A stretch of 64,000 nucleotides of DNA from Panopea generosa (GCA_029582155.1 CM055909.1:46072218-46136217); one strand, 5' to 3'. Positions 1 through 11,331 are shown, counted from the stretch's first letter. The notes: a model not told the origin generated them from the letters alone. Numbers and translations: made by a program.

Positions 1-509
1 ATTCATAGCAATTGAACGCTTATTAAACTGTGACGTTATCAGATTTTCAGTTGAAGCAACTGGCAAAATCCAAAACATGTGCTCAAATACGCCCTTTCCA
101 AAATTGATATATTAAATGGGTCCGTACTACAGACTTAAAGATAGTATGATCAAAGAAAACATAAGTATTTATGACAGTCCAGCATGGGATGTTGTTTTCT
201 AAGGACATAGGGCATTCAACGGGGCAATTGCAAAGAGAGTGTAAAATATATAGATAATAAGAACAAGAAAACAAACACAATATATGTATATGTGTATGAA
301 TATTTTATACGAATAAGAATTGTTTTGGTGCAAGTTATGTTACAATGTGACACTTTGATAAAAAATTAAAACGCCAATTTCGTATACATTCTGGGCAAAT
401 AACTCCTAAGTTGTGCTTTATGTCAAACTTACCGAGACCCACACTCAGTTATCAGTTCAAACTAAACGAATCACTACACAGCTGCGCTCCCCTTTTCCCC
501 ATGGTGATT
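1..509. other. Intergenic, nothing recognised
   Basis: AT-rich sequence with no convincing coding frame. The short minus-strand frame at 83-280 has no domain or splice context. I see no clear repeat here apart from the edge of the dispersed repeat that follows. Confidence 0.5.
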
Positions 510-740
510 ATTACGCTTAAAATAAGTTCTATGTAATTTGGTTTGAAATATGGTTTATAGTGGTAACCTGTGTTGTCTTTCTGCAGATGAGTAGAGCAAA
601 AGCTGGCATAGCGCATATCACAATAAGACATCTCTGGTGCTAAAAAGTAACTTGTATAGGATTTGCACAGATGCATGTATTTATGAGCATTTGAGAACTT
701 CTTTTTTAAAAAAATTCTTAGGGTGTCACTGCAACCTCTT
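510..740 (+). repeat. Dispersed repeat R (copy 1)
   Basis: Member of a family seen again at 5.7-6.1, 6.1-6.6, 39.7, 40.5-41.0 and 44.7-45.1 kb. The shared core is a TGCAGATnA-like segment, then GCAAAAGCTGGCA, an AATAAGACA block and a GATGCATGTAT block ahead of a poly-A/T stretch and a 'gggtgtcactgcaacc' end. It has no coding capacity. The short frame at 452-676 lies inside it and is not a gene. The element class is uncertain; it could be a non-autonomous DNA element. Confidence 0.6.
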
Positions 741-800
741 CAATTCAATTCAATTCAACATCTTTATTCACTTAGTTCACATAAATACATGAAACCATAA
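737..800 (-). repeat. Retroposon-like 3' tail with (TTGAA)n
   Basis: On the minus strand this reads AATAAAGATGTTGAATTGAATTG..., a polyadenylation-like motif followed by a pentamer run. That pattern is typical of the 3' end of a non-LTR element. The body of the element is not recognisable. Confidence 0.35.
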
Positions 801-904
801 GTGCATGCACGATTATAGAATGTTAAGTCTCATATGAGATTGTTAGTAACGTAATACAGCATATATTTCAAATACATTTTATTTTATAATCTGAGAAAAG
901 AGAG

Positions 905-962
<58 letters not shown>

Positions 963-1756
963 ATACAATATATCGATACTATTTTCAGAGAGTAACTATA
1001 CTAATTGTCAGTAAGTCCATCTAAATAGTGATTTCTGTTGAGGCTAAACAATCCATCTTGTGACATATACGGCGTTTTGAGAGATAGTTGTATTCAATAT
1101 ATTTGACATTTACTATTTTACAGCTAGTTCATTCGATTATCTTAATTGAAATATTTACATTTACATTCCAGCACAAAAAAACACATTATAACAATACGAA
1201 TTGAACTACTACAACTCGAAATATCTGCGATGACAACAACAATCAATAAGGAATTAGTAGCGCATTGTTTTATGCATGCATTTGTTTACATAATTCTCAT
1301 ATGGTATATTTGTCGGTTTTACGTAGAGTTAACAGAGGATATGAGCCGAACTCTAGCATGCATTACTATTTATTTCACATCAGCTCTTGCGGTTTAAGAT
1401 TTAATTAGCAAAATTGTTTTGCTATATCATTATTAGTGTGCCTACCAAGAAAATAATAAATAAAATCGGAGAGACACAGTGCGGTTTTATTACTAGCAAA
1501 CGAGTATTTGTAAACACAGAACGCACACAAAAAATATAACAGAACAAATTTGTCAGTTTCTTATAGGACAGGACAGAACATATATTTGATTTGACCTATA
1601 TATATGATATCTCGTCGAAACAAATACCTGTATAAACAATCATTATACAAGTGAACTATTCACACACACAAACACGTACGCCCACACACACACATGCAAT
1701 TACTCACTTATATATTCAGGCGAATGTTTGAAATGGCACCTGATAACATAAAACAT
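801..1756. other. Intergenic with AG microsatellite
   Basis: Contains a nearly pure (AG)n run at about 908-958 and otherwise AT-rich sequence. An 83-codon frame at 1146-1397 has no recognisable features and I do not call it a gene. Confidence 0.5.
908..958. repeat. (AG)n microsatellite
   Basis: About 25 uninterrupted AG dinucleotides, read directly from the sequence. Confidence 0.95.
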
Positions 1757-2410
1757 TTAAAGAGAATTTATCAGGATTTTTAAAATTTTTGAAATTGGTT
1801 ACGAACATTTTTCCCAATGTAGCATACTTATATATATATATACTCACTGACCCTGTATTGCCAAAAAGATATATATTGAAACATGCCAAACTTATATATT
1901 GAAAAGGGATTTCCTAACTTGGGCTACGCGCTTACGTTAGACTAAAATAGGTTTCCCGCTTAAAACTGCAACATAGGCTACTTTGTGACGTGTTAGATGA
2001 GTCACGTGATTTCATTTTAATTTCTTTTGATTCTTAACACAGGTTTACACGTATAAAACATTTTTTTTCATCCTATAAAGAGTCCGAATGTTGTCTGGCA
2101 GTATTTAAATGCTGTCTTTTTTAAGAATGGGGATTTCGTTTCAAGTTTACCACTCCGCTTTAAATACCGATTTTGTCACATTTTGGTAGATTGGACATTC
2201 TAATATTGAATGGCTATGTACGTTGTATGTGTTACTGTATGTTTTATTTATATGTTTGTACATAGATGAGACTTAAATAAAGATATATATATACTAACCC
2301 ATTCGGATTTTATTAATTAATGATAATTAGTTGTATTTTAACCGTTTTAGAAATAATTTTATTTTTTAAGACATTCATGCTTTTTTTTCAAATATATGTA
2401 TTCCCTTTAA
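1757..2410 (+). mobile_element. MITE family M (copy 1, with internal insertion)
   Basis: The left end, TTAAAGAGAATTTATCAGG at 1757-1775, matches the left terminal inverted repeat of the best copy at 43,281. The interior aligns along its length with copies at 2,722 and 43,281: landmarks include a 'tatattgaaaa' block, 'gctacgcgc', 'gactaaaatag', 'gtcacgtg' and 'cattcggatt'. The right end is degenerate, ending in CCCTTTAA at 2403-2410. Compared with copy 2, about 90 bp is inserted near 2195-2295. There is no open reading frame, so this is a non-autonomous element. Confidence 0.7.
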
Positions 2411-2721
2411 TTTGGTTATACGTTATTACTTAAATTTTTTTGAAACTTAACTTAAGTTATAATTAACATTGTTTCTTATTGTAAATGCTTCTTATCCGAA
2501 AAAAAAATGAATTAATCACTTCGATTTCTATAATTATATGTAATGCTAGTTTTACATATAAGTTACGAATATGTTATATACAGTTGTATAATGTTGGAAA
2601 AGTATAGCATTTAGATAAAAACTGAATGGTGAGAACGTGATGAGGCCGTGACGAGATCGAGATTTGATCGCCATGAAGTGTTTAATGGAGTAATTTGGAT
2701 GACACTCACTTGAAGATTAAT

Positions 2722-3274
2722 TTTAATAACGGAAATAATATCAGGATTTATCTTCAAATTTATACAATTTTTCCCAATATATATTTCCTATATATACTCA
2801 ATGTCCCCTATTTGCCAAAAGGATATATATTTAAATATGCCAAAATAATATATTGAAAACGGATTTCCTAACTTTAGCTACGCGCCTAGATCAGACTAAA
2901 ATAGAGTCGCTTAAAATTGAAACATATTTTGTGACGTATTAAAAAAGTCACGTGGTTTCATTTTGATATATATTTGATCCGTTGTACAGGTTTGCATGTA
3001 GTAAAATTGTTTCATTATAGAAAGAGTCTGAATGACAATGTGAAGGGCATCAAGCAATATTGAAGAGCCGTTTATCTTAAGAAGGGAATTTGGCTTCAGA
3101 TTTACCACACCAATTTAAATTTCGATTTTGTATTATTTGGGTGGATTTGACACACTATACCATTCGGATTATATTTATTAAATAATGATAACGAGATGCT
3201 TTTTATCCATTTTAAAAATATTTCTATATTTTTTTAGACATTTATAGCGTTTATTCCTGCTATACTGCCTTTAA
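2722..3274 (+). mobile_element. MITE family M (copy 2)
   Basis: It lies in direct orientation about 310 bp after copy 1. The right terminal repeat, CCTGCTATACTGCCTTTAA at 3256-3274, matches the right end of the 43.3-kb copy with few changes. The left end is degenerate (ATCAGG near 2738-2743). The interior has the same landmarks as copy 1 without its ~90-bp insertion. A 65-codon minus-strand frame inside it is not a gene. Confidence 0.7.
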
Positions 3275-3305
3275 AACAACAGTATTGACGAATTAATCGT
3301 TCAAG

Positions 3306-3383
3306 GAATACGCCTCTACTTATATAAAAGATGCACTCACTCCTGAATACGCCTCTACTTATATAAAAGATGCACTCACTCCT
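3306..3383. repeat. 39-bp tandem duplication
   Basis: Two perfect adjacent copies of a 39-bp unit (3306-3344 and 3345-3383) beginning GAATACGCCTCTACTTATAT. The identity suggests a recent duplication. Confidence 0.9.
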
Positions 3384-4655
3384 AAATCTTATGTTCATTT
3401 AAGAAATTTAAGATCAAAAACACATTTATGTGTTTATTTTCTCCGATCGAATGGTGATACTGTAACAACTATGACAGGTTTGTGCCGCCGGTAACGGTTG
3501 AAGACGGTAGTAATTGAAGATTAACACTTGGTGTAAAGTTCAGTCATTGTATTTCATTAAACGTTATTACACAACATAAACATCCGTTTAGTAAATAACA
3601 GTATATACACTATAGTAAAATAGTACAAAATTGCATAGTCACTGCTAATTAATACACTTGTCTGAAATTGTAATTGTACCTGTTTGAAATTAAAATTGAT
3701 AGGAGTTAGTCAGAAGTCCTGCTTAAGCAACATACGTCGCGCCTAGCGGTTAAAACCGCTTCACTGCATAAGAACTACATTGTGAATGCTGAAACACAAA
3801 AACTGAAGAACGAAACTAAAGCACACCTTCTGCGACTAACTCCTAACCCGTTTACTCTTATTTCATAAGCGAAAAGTGTTTAATGCGCTTTGATAAAATT
3901 ACCATGTTACTAGCACATGTGACCTATAGTAACCAATTAAAAAACAATACATTTTGGCGGGTCTTTTTTAATCTTGGCAACACTCCCCTAGTTACAAGGT
4001 TTTGAATTGATAATAGCCGCATGAATTGATTGTAAAGCTGGTGGCTTTTGAACAAGAACAGATAAGTTAATAAAATTATCATCACATGTACGATAAAGCG
4101 GAAAGATTTTGCTAAACGGAATAACGTGTAGAAATTAACCTGGCTGATAAAACAAGAACATTAAAAACATGATTTTACTTAAATATTTTTTTTTAAAATT
4201 GAATAAAACGATTTCCATATAAGTACACTATAAGATAAACTTACAAGTGTAACAATACTATTATTAAGACAATCCTTTGTTAATTATTGTTTTGATGTCT
4301 TTTCCAAGTTATATAAAATTGCACTAACCATCAAGCACTATAAACCCCGTTCTATATAGAAAGACAAAATGGCACCACATTAGCAAATGACAATCCCTGC
4401 AGATCTATTATCCTGCAGCTCTGGATATTATCTCTTTATAACATTAGCAAGATCAAACGTAGCTCATCTGTAATACAGAATTATGTGTTAACAGTTGTAA
4501 TATCATTTTTTTACCGATACAACTTCTTTATATAGATCAATTTACCGCTTGTATAAGTAGCAGATTATGATCGTTTTTACTTCTGTTACTATATATAGTA
4601 ACCTAAACAGATTTAGACTACTTAGCATAATTCAGTATTTCAGTATACGCTTGAC
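3384..4655. other. Intergenic, nothing recognised
   Basis: AT-rich sequence without a long frame, a tRNA-like segment or a clear repeat. Confidence 0.5.
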
Positions 4656-4659
4656 GGAG

Positions 4660-4832
4660 GGCCAAAAAGCCATATGCGAGATCAAAACGCCATATGCGAT
4701 GCCAAAAACCCATATGCGAAGTCAAACAGCCAAATGTGTGACCTAAAAAGTGACATGTAAGGGCCCAAAAAGCCATATGCAAGGCAAAAAAGCTATATGC
4801 GAGGCCCAAAAAACATATGCGAGGGCCAACAG
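4660..4832. repeat. ~22-bp minisatellite with CATATG cores
   Basis: About eight diverged tandem copies of a unit like GCCATATGCGAGGCCAAAAA. Each unit carries a CATATG palindrome or a decayed form of it. The 63-codon minus-strand frame across it (repeated aromatic and Ala/Leu residues) is only the array translated. Confidence 0.85.
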
Positions 4833-4949
4833 TCCAGTTTCATTTTAGGCTGTGTTACGGTTTTTGTCACTAAAATTAAGCAAATTAACATTAAATATAA
4901 CTGCAAATATAAGAAATGGTAAAGAAAGAAAATTATAATAGTCTAATTA

Positions 4950-5223
4950 ACTAAATATTTAGCGTCATTTTAATGCCATCGAGGGCAAACAGATGATCAG
5001 TTAACCTAGCCACTGTTTCCTGGGAGCCTGTACTCGAGCACACTCCATCGCCGCAAGTAATTGATAGCTTTCCCGCTTGAATCAGCGGTGAGAGACGAAT
5101 GACAATGAGACTCAATGTCGTATATCAACCATCACGGAGATTGTGACCGGGCAGGGATTCGAACTCACGACCGCTGGATTGATAGTCAGACGCGCTAACG
5201 ACTGAGCTAATGGGGCCCGGCGC
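4950..5223 (-). mobile_element. tRNA-derived SINE, family B (copy 1)
   Basis: On the minus strand the head at about 5150-5223 resembles a tRNA, with a box A (TTAGCTCAGTCGTTAG) and a box B (GAGTTCGAATCCC). The body is shared with copies at 22.7, 24.9 and 39.1 kb: 'gattgatatacgacattg', 'tctcattgtcattcgtctc', 'gtgctcgagtac', 'ccaggaaacagtgg'. The head lacks evidence of a working tRNA gene because the same body always follows it. Confidence 0.85.
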
Positions 5224-5524
5224 TTTAAATTAAAGATTTCACGAATTTAGAACACATGGTAGGTCTACTAAAGAGAATCCATTGTGTTGTTGTCCACTGA
5301 TACCATACATATTTTGAAGACATGTGTAAAAATGTTAAAAAATAAAACAAAGTATTATAACGTGAAGAAAATATGCATTAAGAGAATAAAATTGGACGAC
5401 TGTATTTGTATTTGGTAGCCCGTTAGTGGATTAAAATACGCATTTGTGCATTTTTCTTTCAATTAGGAGGAAAAATGGGAATTATAATGGCTAGTTTTCT
5501 CCTGAGTTTGTTGTGATTAATGAG

Positions 5525-5618
5525 ACATAGCGCTCGTCAGTAAATCTTTTGACCAATCCAATGTAAACGCGACATAGCGCCCGCCAGTTAATCTTTTGCC
5601 CATCCATTGTAAACACTC
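5525..5618. repeat. 47-bp imperfect tandem duplication
   Basis: Two adjacent copies start at 5525 and 5572 (ACATAGCGC, then 'cagt.aatcttttg', then 'ccat..attgtaaac'), with a handful of differences. Confidence 0.75.
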
Positions 5619-5689
5619 ATTTAGAAGGAATATTTTACCTCAAAACCAATCGGGTCTTGGGACTAAATTAAAAATCATATTCTACTGAA

Positions 5690-6110
5690 ATCGTTTTTTA
5701 TGTGATTTTTTTCCGTGGAAATCCTAGACCTTATTTTGTGTAGGACAAGCTGAAGAAAAATATGATAAAATGCTTAAAAAAGCGCCAAATTGACACAGAT
5801 CGTTGTTTTTGCTGTCAGAATATTCTCAGCTGCAGTTGATATAACAAATTTGAGTGTTCAGTTGTTTTGCTCTTCAAGCAATGATCCCTGCAAGATTCAT
5901 ACACTAAAAAAAAAGTCCTTTTGAATTTGGTTTGAAATATTTCCAAAATGGTTCATGTGGGGCTTTGATTTCTTGCTGCAGATCAATAAAGCAAAAACTG
6001 GCAAAGCTTATACTGAAATAAGGCATCAACGGTTTTTAAAAAAAGTGACTTTTCAGGATTTTTAACGGATGCATGAATTTATTAGTATTTGTAGACTTAT
6101 TATTTAAAAA
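5690..6110 (+). repeat. Dispersed repeat R (copy 2, first of a tandem pair)
   Basis: Shares a long run of landmarks with the next copy: 'atgataaaatgcttaaaaa', 'cgccaaattgacacagatc', 'gttgtttttgctgtca', then the TGCAG...GCAAAAACTGGCAAAG segment and the GATGCATG segment common to the whole family. It is non-coding. Confidence 0.7.
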
Positions 6111-6645
6111 AAAATAATTTTACCGTGGACATTCTAGACCTTTATTCATAGAGAAAAAAGAACAAAATTCAACTGTGCAGTGAAACCTGGAGTAAAATAT
6201 GATAAAATGCTTAAAAAACGCCAAATTGACACAGATCGTTGTTTTTGCTGTCATAATATTCTCAGATGCAGTTAAAATAACGAATTTGAGTGTTTAGAGG
6301 ATTCTGCTTCGTGCGAAATCAGTGAGGTTTGGCGAATATTTAACAACGTTTTGGCCATATTATAAATAGAAATGTAAATAAAATATATTGCACTTTGTAT
6401 CAATCAGTTGTTTTGCTTTTCAAGCTATGACCAATGCAATATTCTTACACTTAAAAAATATATAGTTTCAAAATGATTTCTTGCTGCAGCTAAAAAGCTG
6501 ACAAAGCATATTCTGCAAAATTGTGTAAAAAAGGTGACTTTATGGAAGTTTAACAGATGCATGTATTAATATGAGTAATTGATGACTTCTTTATTTAAAA
6601 CCAATCTCAGGGAGTAAACGCACTGTCTTTAAAAAAAAGCCGACC
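6111..6645 (+). repeat. Dispersed repeat R (copy 3, second of a tandem pair)
   Basis: Direct repeat of the preceding copy, in the same order. It has an extra ~110 bp after 'gaatttgagtgtt' ('ggattctgcttcgtgcgaaa...') and a shortened TGCAGCTAAAAAGCTGACAAAG core. The duplication probably arose by tandem insertion or unequal exchange. Confidence 0.7.
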
Positions 6646-7078
6646 AACCAACCTATCAGTTATAATGTGCATTTTATGTGTGGATGCATTCATGCTATGA
6701 AAAATATTTTTACAAAAGAAATTTTATATGGATTTTTTTATTTTTCATCCTATTATTAATATAATTGTTATTTTAATTCTAACATTAATTATAAGGTAAT
6801 ATTTAATTCAATAAGATAATTATTGAATCATTTAATTTAACTATAAACTTGATAAATAAATTTACTATTAGTGCGTATTTGATACATTTAATATGTAACG
6901 CAATAATGTCAGCACGAATTGATGTAAACCTTTATTCTTTAAAACATTTGTGTGTGTTTTTTTTATATAGTTTGATTACGATTAAAAACTATCAGTATAC
7001 CGATTGCAGGCGAATGATCTGCTACTGCCTGTCCAAAACGGAGCAAACGTTACTGGCAAAACTATAAATAAAAACAAA
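6646..7078. other. AT-rich flank and start of the intron after the bursicon-like exon
   Basis: Very AT-rich. On the minus strand this is the intron following the donor at 7079-7084. I looked for the second cystine-knot exon (an ECxCC pattern) on the minus strand from 7078 down to 1 and did not find a convincing one. Confidence 0.45.
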
Positions 7079-7084
7079 ACTTAC
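7079..7084 (-). other. Splice donor of the bursicon-like exon
   Basis: The minus strand reads AGA|GTAAGT. The phase is 0 after Arg263, and the position agrees with where the conserved GF-x-(K/R)-E motif is interrupted. Confidence 0.75.
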
Positions 7085-7873
7085 TCTTTCAAATCCGTCA
7101 TAGTGGTTGACACTTGGTGTTACGCTCGACTCGCACATTCCTTCACATTTATTGACGGCTACCTTCCCGACACATTCCAGCAGATAAGGATGACCGGCGT
7201 CCGTTTCCGAATGCTCACGGAATCTCATGTCAATTTCAATACGATCCATAACACACGGTACAATTTCACCTGCACTGTTTCTCTTCGTGATAGATGCCAA
7301 AGTAGATTCATTGTCAGCGCCATCCAAATATTTAATGTTTGAGATTGCATCATAATTATTGATGACACGATTTCGTTCTTGCGATAACCCTACCGCATTT
7401 TCCCTTTTTGACATTTGATCCGACGAATCCGTTTTAAAAAGAAAGTATCTTCCATTGTTTTGAGATGCTAATGTTTCCGAATCGCTAAAAGGTATTTGAG
7501 TTCTTTCTTGAAAATGAGCAATAAAGTTTTTTACCGCATCAAATCTACCATCTTCGCTCTTTTCAAACTGCTTCGGTTCTACGAAATGAGGAAAGAGATG
7601 TACTTCATTTTCTGGCTTGTATCTTTTACGAGGTCTTCTTTGACCATGGGGAATGTTCATACCATTTCTTTGAAGGGCCATTGTATTGATGTTGTCGTTA
7701 AACCCGATGCTATCAGAACGATTTTTGTTGCCGTAAGCATATTTAATATATTTTTCAATGAGTTCGGTATTAAGGACATTGTGTTGAGAACCTCCTTTTG
7801 GCAAAAGCTTTGCACAGTGTACCACAGCTATCATCAGCAGTACAGAAAGCCATGGTCTCGTTTTGATATCCAT
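7085..7873 (-). CDS. Bursicon-beta-like cystine-knot hormone subunit, first coding exon (partial)
   Basis: Encodes residues 1-263 of a secreted prohormone. Residues 1-20 form a signal peptide (hydrophobic core LSVLLMIAVV). Residues 204-263 match the N-terminal half of the bursicon-beta (partner of bursicon) cystine knot: Cys207, Cys234, then VNKCEGMCESSVTPSV with Cys243 and Cys247, and the GF of the family's GFxKECxCC motif. The exon stops exactly there at a good donor (AGA then GTAAGT on the minus strand), so the CC motif and the rest of the knot must lie in a later exon not found here. In this family the alpha and beta subunits form dimers acting on a leucine-rich-repeat GPCR. A ~175-residue propeptide with RPRKR84 and TKR198 sites is unusual. 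Cleavage after Arg198 would leave only eight residues before the first knot cysteine. N-x-S/T sites occur at Asn51 and Asn188. The 20 codons past the donor are intron. Confidence 0.78.
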
Positions 7874-7911
7874 GTTGACTCTGAAGCAAAATAGATTTAG
7901 TTGTTAAGGCA

Positions 7912-7920
7912 TTTTATATA
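7912..7920 (-). promoter_or_regulatory. TATA box upstream of the bursicon-like gene
   Basis: The minus strand reads TATATAAAA, 39 bp before the ATG. A start site 25-30 bp downstream would give a 5' leader of only about 10-20 nt, so this is a plausible but unproven core promoter. Confidence 0.4.
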
Positions 7921-8051
7921 GAAACTGCTAAACGACGCTTTTGTCTGATATACACTGAGTAAACGTTACTCTGACGTAAATATGACTAATTGCAAATTTC
8001 GTATACCTTCACCTGTATTTTAATTTGTATTGGTCACCTTTATAAAATGTG

Positions 8052-8245
8052 TTGTATTGTTTGGTGTTTGGTGCTTAGCGTTGATTTCAACAATTGTTCA
8101 GTTATGTCACGACGGCATCTGCTCGAGACAGTGTTCTAAACGCTGCTAAATGCCTCATGCTGTATCATGCCACAGACTCACGGTTTGATATCCCTACCAG
8201 ACACCGGGCCGACCATGACCCGGTTTCTCTAAACATCTTAAGCTT
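8052..8245 (-). mobile_element. SINE-like repeat, family E (copy 1)
   Basis: The reverse complement aligns with 28,862-29,085: 'gtcggcccggtgtc', 'gcatgatac', 'actgtctcgagcagatg', 'aattgttgaaa', and a shared end 'cgctaagcaccaaac'. The short plus- and minus-strand frames here follow the repeat and are not genes. Confidence 0.65.
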
Positions 8246-8951
8246 ACGTAATACCCTAGCACAATATCTTCTGATTTCTACATGATAAGCTGCACTTATT
8301 AGATATTGAAATAAAAAAAAAACAGACTCGAAGTCGTAGCAAAAGTGTACACATCGATTGGTTAGAAAAAAACATAGGAAAAGCTCAATGTAAATCAATA
8401 GCATTAAAAAAAAAATGAGCAAATTTCAAGTTGAACTGGGACCAGGGCCTAAATTCATCAAACTTTTGAATCTAAATATCGGATTAAAACCAAGAACATA
8501 ACCGATTTTTAAAATACTATTTAATAGCGAAATATTTAGTTTAAAATTTATTTTGTGATACGTTCTGATAATGTTCAATTACAATTGATGTTTGTTTGTA
8601 TGAAAATATTATTATTTTATTGTAAAATTGTTTAAATGAATAAAAAGAATAGAATAAGAAAAGAATAAAAAGTATCGACTACCCCACACCAAAATATATT
8701 GAAATGTTTTCGTTGTTAAAAAATGCTCATGTTTGTAGCTGAAATCGTTCTATGTAAATGAATTACAACTTTAATATGAAAATAACACAAAAGAAAATCT
8801 GCAAACTTCCACGACAACGTCCTTAAAATATATTCGTATACTATATATTAACTTAATATATTTATTCTAAAATCTCCCTGGGCAATATCCTTTAAAACAA
8901 AATAACCTACATGTAACACTTTTGTATAATATATATTTATGTTAATATAGT
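8246..8951. other. Intergenic, nothing recognised
   Basis: AT-rich, with poly-A runs and no supported gene. Confidence 0.5.
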
Positions 8952-9003
8952 TTTGTTGTTTGTTGTTTGTTGTTGTTGTTGTTGTTGTTGTTGCTGTTGT
9001 TGT
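8952..9003. repeat. (GTT)n microsatellite
   Basis: GTT repeats with one GCT interruption near the end. The 68-codon minus-strand frame across it is a run of Thr codons from the microsatellite. Confidence 0.9.
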
Positions 9004-10145
9004 AAATAATAGTAGGAAGTTCAAATGTCGTAGACTATGATACATATAATTCATATGAAATTTACCATCAATATGATTTGTAATATTTAAAATGAATGAA
9101 TCACTTAAAACAAAAATCGATTTATTAAGTCTTTAATATCTAAACTAGCTATAGAGCACTATTATATGTTTTTATTTTGTATTTATTTACTAATACCAGG
9201 TATATCACTAATTTAATACTGTTCATTAATGTATAATTCTACCTGTTATATTCACTTTCTTCATTTCTTCATTAAAGCGTCTTACCTTTCATCTGATCGG
9301 CCTATTTCACTGGTTCCTTCCTTCAATTCCTAATAACTAAATAAATACTGTTTAATAACGTCAGTATAATAAAAAGATCTTACCGTATTTATATTGTATG
9401 TTATTCTTACAGTTGCAAATCACATTCTAACAACTTCAACTGATGTTTGCTTGATATACCGAGTTCAGTGGATATTGGAAATCCGAATTAGTTGAATAGA
9501 AGGACGTCACAGATATTAGGTAGCGTAATAACAACCACCGAGTAGACTATCATCCAACACAAAGGTACAACGTGTAACTAGATACAAGGTATAATCCCAT
9601 CATTGATTTGTGTTCTTTATAATTAAGTTAATAAAAATGTTTGCATGATTATAATTCATGAAGAGACCCTAATAAAAGAAGTAAAATGTACAATTTAATT
9701 GTTTGTCAACCTCTGCACTGTCAAACTATGATGTCTAAAGTTGGGGCCACGTGTCACCCAAGAGATTTTGTTTTTGTTCAGTGTGTACGTTGTTTACAAA
9801 GTGAAAGTCATTTATTCATACCCCAATTAACAAGCATCCATTCTTTTTTTCTAAATTCATAATTGAAACATGACAATGCTTTCAAAATGTTCAAAATACA
9901 TCATTAATTCCATTCATATAAAAAAGAACATTAGAATAAGGAAATATTTTAAAAGAACAAGAAACACTGATTATCTCTAACCGCCATTTAGTGACTACCT
10001 CACGGAAGCATTTTCTTTTTCCAGTGGTATTGCTTTGTCTTTGAACATAATGTTTTAAATTATTAATAAAGTGTTAGTCCTCTTGGGTATCTGGAACAAC
10101 AACCGTTTGAAAATAAGAATTATTTTGAAGTCTAATCAAGAACGG
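9004..10145. other. Intergenic, nothing recognised
   Basis: No frame, tRNA-like segment or repeat that I can support. Confidence 0.5.
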
Positions 10146-10165
10146 TTAGATGGTAAAAATGTATC

Positions 10166-11331
10166 AGAAGATGGTATCTGTAGATGGTATCTGTGGATCG
10201 TTTCTGTAGATGGTATCTTTATATATATCTGTAGATGGTATCTGTAAATGATATCTGTAGATATATCTGTGGATGGTATCTGTAGATGGTTTCTGTATAT
10301 GGTATCTGTAGATATATCTATAGATGGTATCTGTAGATATATATGTGGATGGTATCTGTATATGGTTTCTATAGATGGTATCTGTAGATGGTATCTGTAG
10401 ATATATCTGTGGATGGTATCTGTAGAAATATCTGTAGATGATATCTGTAGATATATCTGTGGATGGTATCTGTAGATGGTATCTGTAGATATATCTATAT
10501 ATGGTATCTGTAGATGGTATATGTAGATGATATCTGTAGATGATATCTGTAGATGGTATCTGTAGATGGTATCTGTGGATGGTATATGTAGATAGTATCT
10601 GTAAATATATCTATAGAAGGTATCTGTAGATATATCTGTGGATGGTATCTGTAGAAATATCTGTAGATGATATCTGTAGATATATATATGGATGGTATCT
10701 GTAGATGGTATATGTAGATGTATCTGTAGATGATATCTGTAGATATATCTATAGATGGTATATGTAGATGATATATGTAGATGATATCTGTAGATATATC
10801 TGTGGATGGTATCTGTAGATATATATTTGTAGATGATATCTGTAGATGATATCTATAGATATATATGTAGATGGTATCAGTATATTGTATCTGTAGATGT
10901 ATCTGTAGATGGTATCTGTAGATGTATATGAAGATGGTATCTATCTGTAGATATATCTATAGATGGTATCTGTAGATGATATCTGTAGATGATATCTGTA
11001 GATGGTATCTGTAGATGATAACTGTAGATGATATCTGTAGATGGTATCTGTAGATGGTATCTGTGGATGGTTTTTGTAGATAGTATCTGTAGATGATATC
11101 TGTAGATGGTACCTGTAGATGGTATCTGTAGATGTATCTGTAGATGATATCTGTAGATATATCTGTAGATGATATCTGTAGATGGTATCGGTAGATGTTT
11201 CTGTAGATGATATCTGTAGATGATATATGAAGATGATATATGTAGATGATATTGGTAGATGTATCTGTAGATGATATCTGTAGATTGTATCTGTAGATTG
11301 CATCGGTAGATGTATATGTAGATGATATCTG
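10166..11331. repeat. 12/13-bp minisatellite (GATGGTATCTGTA)
   Basis: About 1.17 kb of tandem units. Most are TAGATGGTATCTG (13 bp), with interspersed 12-bp forms such as TAGATATATCTG. ATCTgtAGAT inside the unit is a short palindrome, so single strands could form many small hairpins. The 223- and 120-codon minus-strand frames (repeating STDTIYRYHLQ) are this array translated. Confidence 0.95.

Noticed and set aside
7496-7894. 132-codon plus-strand frame, and a 112-codon one at 7,004-7,342
   Set aside because: Antisense shadows of the bursicon-like exon, which has a signal peptide, family motifs and a splice donor.
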